Assembly (NCBI GenBank): GCA_937916025.1
Contig: CALGGX010000247.1
Span: 1-11,493 of the forward strand
Length of the DNA: 11,493 nucleotides
Reading direction: 5' to 3'
DNA from: an uncultured Selenomonadales bacterium
GTDB taxonomy: Bacteria; Bacillota_C; Negativicutes; Selenomonadales; Selenomonadaceae
The notes beneath the pieces were generated by a model. That model was not told the origin of the DNA. It saw only the letters and a program-made list of their open reading frames with translations, and did not search any database. The translations under genes were made by a program, and so were the position numbers. Numbering within the stretch: position 1 is the first letter of the stretch; each line of letters starts with the position of its first letter. Shown here piece by piece: positions 7,131-11,493 of the stretch.

Positions 7131-7168
7131 TAAAAAACGCGCGATCTTCTCGACCGCGCGGATTTTTT
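7131..7168 (-). terminator. Intrinsic terminator after srlB
   Basis: On the minus strand, the transcript can form a 9-bp stem at 7138-7160 (CGCGCGGUC paired with GAUCGCGCG, with one G-U pair and a 5-base loop), followed at once by six U (7132-7137). A run of A precedes it, so it could also work on the plus strand. It ends the srlB transcript ahead of the regulator's own promoter. Confidence 0.85.
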
Positions 7169-7183
7169 TATGTCCGATTGAAT

Positions 7184-7546
7184 TTACTTCTTAAAGAATT
7201 TGATGGTGTCATCGACGCGAAGACGCGGCGGCATGACGCCTTTGACGGAGATTTGTCCGGGCAGGGAGCCTTCTTTGTTGATCAGCAGAGTGCAATGCCC
7301 CGCTTCGCGGATGGTATTGTTTGCAACGTCGCCGACTTTTGTGACTTTGAAATCCGTGTTGCCGAATTTGAGTTTATCGCCGACTTCGATATCCGCCGCG
7401 AGCTCGCCGACCGTGTGCTCGATGACCATTGCCGCAAGATTCGGATGTTTGCCTTCGTCGAGCAGAATGACGCTGCTGTTGTTTTCGAGAAACTCACGCG
7501 CGTTTTCGCCGACGGCAGTGATTTTGACTTCGTATTTGACCTCCAC
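7184..7546 (-). CDS. srlB: PTS glucitol/sorbitol-type EIIA component
   Basis: The 120-residue cytoplasmic protein matches the glucitol/sorbitol EIIA family over its full length, which is the usual size. In a complete system it receives phosphate from HPr and passes it to EIIB. Visible marks: the N-terminal YEVKITAVGE strand, IEHTVGEL with His44 as the likely phospho-site (it aligns with a conserved His before GEL in E. coli SrlB), FKVTKVGDVANNTIREAGH near 66-84 (the most typical family segment), and the C-terminal DDTIKFF. The start is GTG at 7546, chosen because AAGGAGG lies 7 bases upstream. It lies 34 bases behind the hydrolase gene on the same strand and is closed by a terminator. No EIIB or EIIC gene is in the window, so it is an orphan here and may act partly as a phosphate donor or sensor for the neighbouring PRD regulator. 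Confidence 0.88.
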   Translation of the reverse strand: MEVKYEVKITAVGENAREFLENNSSVILLDEGKHPNLAAMVIEHTVGELAADIEVGDKLKFGNTDFKVTKVGDVANNTIREAGHCTLLINKEGSLPGQISVKGVMPPRLRVDDTIKFFKK

Positions 7547-7580
7547 GATTAAACCTCCTTAATGTCTTAAAAAAATGCCT

Positions 7581-8405
7581 TTATTTGATGAGTTGCTTTG
7601 CAAAGAAATCAGCCGCGAGTTTCGCCGCTTCTTCCGTATCCTGCGTAAAACTGTGATCGACGTTCGGCAAGAGCAGGAACTCGCTGTTTTTCCAAATGTC
7701 ATGGAAGCGCGCGCCGTAAGTGTAAGGAACGACGACATCGCCGGTGCCGTGAATGATGCAAGCCGCGCCTTTATATCCGGCGGCGGTTTCGTAAATCGGC
7801 AGATCGCGTGCCGTTAAAAAGTAATTGCGTCCGACTTTGTGATTGCCGAAAATCTCGACATACGGCGGCGGATTCAGCGCATCGAATTTCACGCCGAAGA
7901 GATTGCCGCGAATAGCGTCGTCTCTCAAGACAGCCGCCGGTGCCAACAACACGACGGCTTTGATATTCTTCTTGCCGAGCTCGCCCGCCGTCATTGCGGT
8001 TACGACTCCGCCTTGCGAATGCCCCGCGATCGAGATCGAAGTGACATTCGGCAGTTGACGCGCATACTCGAAAACATGTTTCGCGTCGCTGATCTCGTTG
8101 AGCACGGTCATGTCTTGAAAATTGCCTTCACTCTGCCCGTGACCGTTGAAGTCGAATCGGATTGACGCAATGCCGTCTTTTTCGAGGAATTCGGCAATTT
8201 TCGTCATCAACGGCGTGGCTTTGTTTGAAGTGAAGCCGTGACAAATTATCACCAGCGGATATTTCGATCGATTGTCGGGAGTTTGAATGATCGCCGCCAA
8301 TTTTCCGTGATCGCCGTCGATTGATATCTCGCGATTTTGCGCTTCCGCCGTCGCGCCGAGCAACAATCCGATTGACAAAAACATTGTCAAAAGCAATTTT
8401 ATCAT
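7581..8405 (-). CDS. Exported alpha/beta hydrolase, feruloyl/cinnamoyl-esterase-like
   Basis: A 274-residue serine hydrolase with a signal peptide (residues 1-22, cleavage likely at AEA-Q). The catalytic set is readable: HGF at 56-58 forms the oxyanion region, GHSQGG (128-133) carries nucleophile Ser130, then probable Asp223 (HGTGD) and His251 (NVDHSF). The region between Ser and Asp contains a short cap typical of bacterial cinnamoyl/feruloyl esterases such as Est1E; this is the closest family I recognise, but peptidase or other esterase activity is possible. The ATG at 8405 has GGGGAGG 7 bases upstream. It starts only 34 bases after the tmRNA 3' end, leaving no room for a separate promoter, and is followed by srlB 34 bases later. 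It shares fold and export with the esterase at 3598-4965 but is otherwise different, lacking the Ig-like domain. Confidence 0.83.
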   Translation of the reverse strand: MIKLLLTMFLSIGLLLGATAEAQNREISIDGDHGKLAAIIQTPDNRSKYPLVIICHGFTSNKATPLMTKIAEFLEKDGIASIRFDFNGHGQSEGNFQDMTVLNEISDAKHVFEYARQLPNVTSISIAGHSQGGVVTAMTAGELGKKNIKAVVLLAPAAVLRDDAIRGNLFGVKFDALNPPPYVEIFGNHKVGRNYFLTARDLPIYETAAGYKGAACIIHGTGDVVVPYTYGARFHDIWKNSEFLLLPNVDHSFTQDTEEAAKLAADFFAKQLIK

Positions 8406-8423
8406 TCTTAAACCTCCCCGTCG

Positions 8424-8450
8424 AAAAAAAAATCTCGGTTGGTGGAGATG
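8424..8450 (-). terminator. Probable tmRNA terminator (weak stem, nine U)
   Basis: Past the tmRNA CCA end, the minus strand has a run of nine T (8424-8432). The only stem directly before it is short: AUCUC pairs with GAGAU around an 8-base loop and overlaps the tmRNA acceptor strand. The T-run is clear but the stem is weak, so read-through into the hydrolase gene is plausible. Confidence 0.5.
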
Positions 8451-8792
8451 GCCGGAGTCGAACCGGCGTCCGAAAACATTGTTACAGAAACTTCTCCGAG
8501 CGCAGCCGTGTGATCGGATTTAAACCGCCTCGAGTTCACGCGGCAAACTCAATTTGGTCGAGCGTCTGCATTATTCCCGTTCGTTACGACGCAATCGCGA
8601 ATCGGTATCCCGCGCTTGCCTCCGACCCGCCTCAGCGGGAGATCGGGCGGCGGAGGTGGCATTAAGCTGCCAAAGCGTAATCGTTGTCTGCTTTTATATT
8701 TAAAGCAAGTTTCACCTTACTGACCCGGTTCGATGACCCCGGGGCTCGCTATCGCTGTCCCATCTGCCCCCGTCGAAACCATTTTCATCCCC
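8440..8792 (-). ncRNA. ssrA: tmRNA (transfer-messenger RNA), one-piece
   Basis: tmRNA with SmpB frees stalled ribosomes and tags the unfinished protein for proteolysis. Its 5' end begins GGGGATG (from 8792) and continues with the hallmark GGTTTCGAC. The 3' end has a T-arm with TTCGACT loop (8451-8467) and CATCTCC plus an encoded ACCA ending at 8440. The seven-base acceptor stem pairs fully, with one G-U. The tag reading frame lies at 8662-8691. After it, a long stem, CCTCCG with CGGAGG enclosing CCCGC-TGAG-GCGGG, matches a pseudoknot-region helix. The length of 353 bases is normal. There is no permutation. It has its own promoter between it and the carboxypeptidase gene. Confidence 0.97.
8662..8691 (-). 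other. tmRNA proteolysis-tag reading frame
   Basis: The resume codon GCA at 8691 begins a nine-codon frame ADNDYALAA followed by TAA. With the alanine carried by tmRNA itself, the added tag would be A-ADNDYALAA. The ALAA end is the ClpXP recognition signal; the encoded part is one codon shorter than in E. coli (ANDENYALAA). Confidence 0.9.
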
Positions 8793-8815
8793 ATTCAAAA
8801 AAAATTTATGGCGTC

Positions 8816-8844
8816 AATTTATCACAGGCGCGAATGTTTGTCAA
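8816..8844 (-). promoter_or_regulatory. tmRNA promoter
   Basis: On the minus strand, perfect -35 TTGACA (8839-8844), a 17-base spacer ending in TGA (extended -10), and -10 TAAATT (8816-8821). Transcription would start about 16 bases before the mature 5' end, consistent with trimming of a short leader by RNase P. It lies wholly inside the 62-base gap after the carboxypeptidase stop. Confidence 0.7.
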
Positions 8845-8854
8845 TCAGAATTTA

Positions 8855-10027
8855 CTAGGCGAGCAACGCGCCGAGAACGTTCTGTGCAACTGAAATGATC
8901 GGCGACATAACTCCGACGAGCGTCGACGAAACGCTGAAGCCGCACTCAACATTTTCTCGCGCCGTCAACGGAATGCGCGCGACTTCTTTGCCGTTGTAAT
9001 TGAGCACCGCCGAGCCGAGCACTTGCCCCTTGCTGACTTTTGCCTGCGTGATTTTCGGCAATGAATATCGGACTTGCAATTTACGTTTATCCTCGCCGTC
9101 GAGGAGCGGGAAATTCAAATCTTCTTCCGGCCCCGCCGTGACGGTTGCGCTCCTGCCGCCTTCGACGAAGACGACTTTCTCGACGCGATCTTTATTGAGA
9201 ACGCGCGTCATCTTGACGGACTCGAAGCCGTAATCGAGCAGTTTCCTTGCATCGTCGAAACGCGTATCGATATCGCGCGAGTGCATGATGATCGCAATCA
9301 GCTCGGTATTTCCGCGCTTTGCAGACGCCGCAAGGCAACCGCCCGCCGCTCGTGTCCAACCGGTTTTGATGCCGTTCGCGCCGTCGTACGGAAATTTATC
9401 GTCGTAGAGCAACTCGTTCGTGTTTTCGGCTTCGTCTTTCTTGTCGACGTTCTGCCAATGGAATATAAATTTCTTCGTCGCGACGATCTCTCGAAACTCC
9501 GGATTGCGCATGCAATACATCGCGATTTTTGCCATATCACGCGCGGTCGAGTAATGATCGGAGTTCGGCAGACCGTTCGGATTTGCGAAATGCGAGTTCT
9601 CGCAACCGATCTCGAGTGCCTTGACGTTCATCATCTCGGAAAAGGTCGAGATCGAACCGCCGATTGCCTGCGCGAGTGCAACCGCACCGCCGTTATCGCT
9701 GACGAGCATCATCGCTTTGTTGAGATCGGCGGCGGCAAGCTCATCGCCGGGCGTCCACAAAAACGTGCTGTCTTCAGTATAAGCGGCTGTCGATGAGAAT
9801 TTGACGGGCGTCTCGGGCGAGAGCCACTCGATACACAGAATGCTCGTCAACATCTTCGTCATGCTGGCGGGCGGTCGCGGGAAGTCGGCGTTTTTCTCGT
9901 AAATTACCCGCCCCGTCGACGACTCGACCAATATTGCCGATTCCGCCAAAATTTCCGGCGCGACCGCTGCCGCCGCCTCTACATTCATCAGTAAAACGCA
10001 GATCACTGTCAAAAACAAATTCCTCAT
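8855..10027 (-). CDS. dacF: D-alanyl-D-alanine carboxypeptidase (PBP5/DacF type)
   Basis: A low-molecular-weight penicillin-binding protein that removes the terminal D-Ala from peptidoglycan pentapeptides outside the cytoplasmic membrane. Of 390 residues, about 1-21 form a signal peptide. The penicilloyl-serine transferase domain carries SMTK (Ser55, Lys58), SDN (110-112) and KTG (221-223), all intact. A PBP5-like C-terminal beta domain spans about 270-362. The last 20 or so residues (VGVMSPIISVAQNVLGALLA) form the amphipathic helix that anchors such enzymes to the membrane. The ATG at 10027 has AAAGGTG about 10 bases upstream, a slightly long spacing. It has its own promoter at 10064-10092. 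The family is secure; which dac paralogue it is cannot be settled from one gene, so the symbol is a convenience. Confidence 0.93.
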   Translation of the reverse strand: MRNLFLTVICVLLMNVEAAAAVAPEILAESAILVESSTGRVIYEKNADFPRPPASMTKMLTSILCIEWLSPETPVKFSSTAAYTEDSTFLWTPGDELAAADLNKAMMLVSDNGGAVALAQAIGGSISTFSEMMNVKALEIGCENSHFANPNGLPNSDHYSTARDMAKIAMYCMRNPEFREIVATKKFIFHWQNVDKKDEAENTNELLYDDKFPYDGANGIKTGWTRAAGGCLAASAKRGNTELIAIIMHSRDIDTRFDDARKLLDYGFESVKMTRVLNKDRVEKVVFVEGGRSATVTAGPEEDLNFPLLDGEDKRKLQVRYSLPKITQAKVSKGQVLGSAVLNYNGKEVARIPLTARENVECGFSVSSTLVGVMSPIISVAQNVLGALLA

Positions 10028-10063
10028 CGACGACGATCACCTTTCATAAGTTTTTCAGGCATA

Positions 10064-10092
10064 ATTTTATCATTTTGACGAGGAAATTGCAA
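10064..10092 (-). promoter_or_regulatory. Promoter of the carboxypeptidase gene
   Basis: On the minus strand, -35 TTGCAA (10087-10092, four of six), a 17-base spacer ending TGA (extended -10), and -10 TAAAAT (10064-10069, five of six). The leader would be about 30 bases. It sits in the 75-base gap after the calcium-binding protein gene, where I see no hairpin terminator. Confidence 0.6.
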
Positions 10093-10102
10093 TCGAAAAA
10101 TC

Positions 10103-11493
10103 TTACTTCCGCCGACGATTGAGCTCGAGCGATGATTTGATCGCGAGTTTCATGTCGGGCGACTGATTGAAAAACTCGAACTCGCTTTGCAAATTGACGG
10201 CGCAATCGATTGTCATGATCTCGTCAATCGGATCGTCGATCGCCGAGTCCTGCTCGAACCAATATTCATCCGACGGCAATTGCGAGCCGGACTCAATCCG
10301 CGCGGATTCGAGATCGGAATTTTGTTTCGTGAATATGTATTTTCGATCGGAGCCGTCGACGACGAGCGTCAACTCCTTGCCGACGACGCCCTTGACGAGC
10401 AACTTGCCGCCGGCGGTCGTCAACTCCACGTCTTTCGTGCCGCTCAATTTGCCGGACTCGAGCGCGCCTTCGATCTGAATTTTATCCTGCTTGTCGGTGT
10501 AATTGGTGATAACGTCGTTGCCGCCGCTCGAGCGGAAGATGTCGACGCCCTTGCCGCCGATCAATGTGTCGTTGCCGCCGCCGCCGAGCATTGTCGAGCC
10601 GCCCTTGCCTGCCGTGATCTTTGTCGCGTTTGAATCCGCGCGGAGCTCGATCGACTTCGTCGCGGCGGACGCGTTGATCTCTTTGACAGTCAAGCCGCCG
10701 AGCTCGGCAACGTCGAGAGTGCCGTCGAAGTCTTTCGCGATCGTGATTTTGCCGGACTTATACGTGACATTGCTCGGCAGAGTCTTGTAAGAGATGCTCG
10801 TGCCGTCGCCGTTTTCGACAGCGATCGTCGCTTGACGCGGCGCATTCTTGATCGTGATCGAACCGTTCTTGACGGCGAGCAACACATCGTTGCCCTTCTC
10901 GCTGAAGGCGGTGTTTGCGATCGAAATGCCGTCGAGTTTGATCACGTCGGTGCCGGTGTCGAAGTTTACGATCTGATCTTTGCCGCCGCCGACAGAGTAG
11001 ACGAATGTATCGGAGCCCGTGCCGCCGGTGAAAACATCTGCCGTCGTACTGCCGAGCATCGTCGTCTTGCCCGCGCCGCCGACCATGAATTTCGCCTTCT
11101 TACTGCCGATCAAGACGAGTTCGCCGGTTGCCGCCGCCGCGTTGAGAGTGACGATGCTCGCCGCATAATCCGCCGCATCGATCGTGCCGGTGTAGGGATC
11201 GGAAATGTTGAGCGCGGTCTTTTTGCTGAGATCGTTGTAAGAAACGCCGCTCGGGAGCGAGCCGAACGTGATTGTGTCGTTGCCCTGCACTGCTACAATC
11301 GCCTTGTCTTTGACGTCATTGATCGTGAGTTTGTTCGAGCCGACCGTGAGGACGACGTTCTTGCCGTTCTCTTTGAAATTCGCCTTGGAGATCGCCGTGC
11401 CGCCGGTGATGCTGATGATATCGCCTTGCGCGTAATCGTAATTGAAGAATTGATCCGCGCCGCCGAGCGAAGCATTCCAGACGAAGGTATCGG
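10103..11493 (-). CDS. RTX-like calcium-binding repeat protein, C-terminal 462 residues (5' end outside window)
   Basis: The frame is open without a stop to the right edge, so this is the end of a larger surface or secreted protein. It holds three copies of a module of about 156-160 residues, each starting at a D-[TI]-F motif (codons at 11489, 11009 and 10541). Each module begins with an aromatic/Gly-Asp segment (such as GGGKDQIVNFDTGTDVIKL), then a VLLAVKNGSITIKN-like strand pair. Before modules two and three are RTX nonapeptide-like turns: GGTGSDTFV, and GGGGNDTLI followed by GGKGVDIFR. These turns bind calcium and fold outside the cell in type I-secreted proteins. The last 80 or so residues lack RTX repeats, are acidic (SDEYWFEQD, DDPIDEI) and end in a basic RRRK; they may hold the secretion signal. 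The function is unknown; adhesin or S-layer-like roles are possible. An internal GTG at 11290 is not the start. Confidence 0.85.
   Translation of the reverse strand, partial: DTFVWNASLGGADQFFNYDYAQGDIISITGGTAISKANFKENGKNVVLTVGSNKLTINDVKDKAIVAVQGNDTITFGSLPSGVSYNDLSKKTALNISDPYTGTIDAADYAASIVTLNAAAATGELVLIGSKKAKFMVGGAGKTTMLGSTTADVFTGGTGSDTFVYSVGGGKDQIVNFDTGTDVIKLDGISIANTAFSEKGNDVLLAVKNGSITIKNAPRQATIAVENGDGTSISYKTLPSNVTYKSGKITIAKDFDGTLDVAELGGLTVKEINASAATKSIELRADSNATKITAGKGGSTMLGGGGNDTLIGGKGVDIFRSSGGNDVITNYTDKQDKIQIEGALESGKLSGTKDVELTTAGGKLLVKGVVGKELTLVVDGSDRKYIFTKQNSDLESARIESGSQLPSDEYWFEQDSAIDDPIDEIMTIDCAVNLQSEFEFFNQSPDMKLAIKSSLELNRRRK

Noticed and set aside
7131..7168. BglG-type antitermination (RAT) site controlling the regulator gene
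   Set aside because: The regulator has DNA-binding HTH domains, not an RNA-binding CAT domain. I see no RAT-like sequence overlapping the terminator, and a consensus promoter lies after it.
6029..7552. Long plus-strand open frame (507 codons) opposite the PRD regulator and srlB
   Set aside because: It spans a terminator, a promoter and two well-supported minus-strand genes; the product is Phe/Asp-rich without domains. It is an antisense shadow.
8440..8475. A tRNA gene suggested by the GGTTCGACTCC arm and CCA end
   Set aside because: No anticodon arm or D-arm at tRNA distance; the 5' GGTTTCGAC and tag frame show it is the tRNA-like end of tmRNA.
8500..8560. Promoter inside ssrA for the hydrolase (TTGCCG, 17 bases, TTAAAT)
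   Set aside because: Both boxes match only four of six bases and lie in a structured RNA region; too weak to annotate.
11288..11300. Start codon (GTG at 11290) or frameshift in the calcium-binding gene
   Set aside because: The same frame continues upstream to 11493 with a matching repeat module (GGADQFFNYDYAQGD), so the GTG is internal and no frameshift is needed.

Overview
The window looks like chromosomal DNA from a bacterium of the Firmicutes, most likely a diderm Negativicutes (Selenomonas-like). This is inferred from a lipoprotein glucosaminidase, an LCP protein, a PRD/PTS regulator of Firmicutes type, strong GGAGG ribosome binding sites, GTG and TTG starts, a one-piece tmRNA with a tag ending YALAA, and a modular RTX-type calcium-binding protein. 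No 16S or other marker gene is present, so the assignment is tentative. All genes but one read on the minus strand.

Layout. Positions 1-1693 (minus): an LCP-family protein with an unusual charged tail, followed 16 bases later by the start of shikimate kinase aroK, which runs off the left edge. A heptanucleotide tandem repeat lies in the gap at 1770-1807. Positions 1848-3038 (minus): a glucosaminidase-TPR lipoprotein with a clear promoter. Positions 3135-3596 (plus): an RpiB/LacA-type sugar-phosphate isomerase. Positions 3598-7546 (minus): an exported Ig-like/esterase protein, a PRD-type PTS-responsive regulator and a lone glucitol-type EIIA (SrlB), with a terminator and a new promoter between SrlB and the regulator. 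Positions 7581-8405 (minus): a second exported alpha/beta hydrolase that starts just behind the tmRNA gene. Positions 8440-8792 (minus): tmRNA. Positions 8855-10027 (minus): a D,D-carboxypeptidase. From 10103 to the right edge (minus): the C-terminal end of a large calcium-binding repeat protein.

How the genes may work together. The left part and the carboxypeptidase concern the cell envelope (LCP protein, glucosaminidase, penicillin-binding protein). The middle block pairs a polyol-PTS EIIA and a regulator that can be phosphorylated by PTS proteins with two exported serine hydrolases. That suggests an ester- or sugar-responsive regulon, although no PTS EIIB/EIIC permease is in the window.

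The most striking anomaly is an abrupt switch in codon use and base composition inside the isomerase gene near 3400-3425 (Ile ATT to ATC, Glu GAA to GAG). DNA to the left is more AT-rich and DNA to the right is GATC/CGATCG-rich. This marks either a recombination junction or an assembly chimera and affects how far the two halves should be read as one genome.
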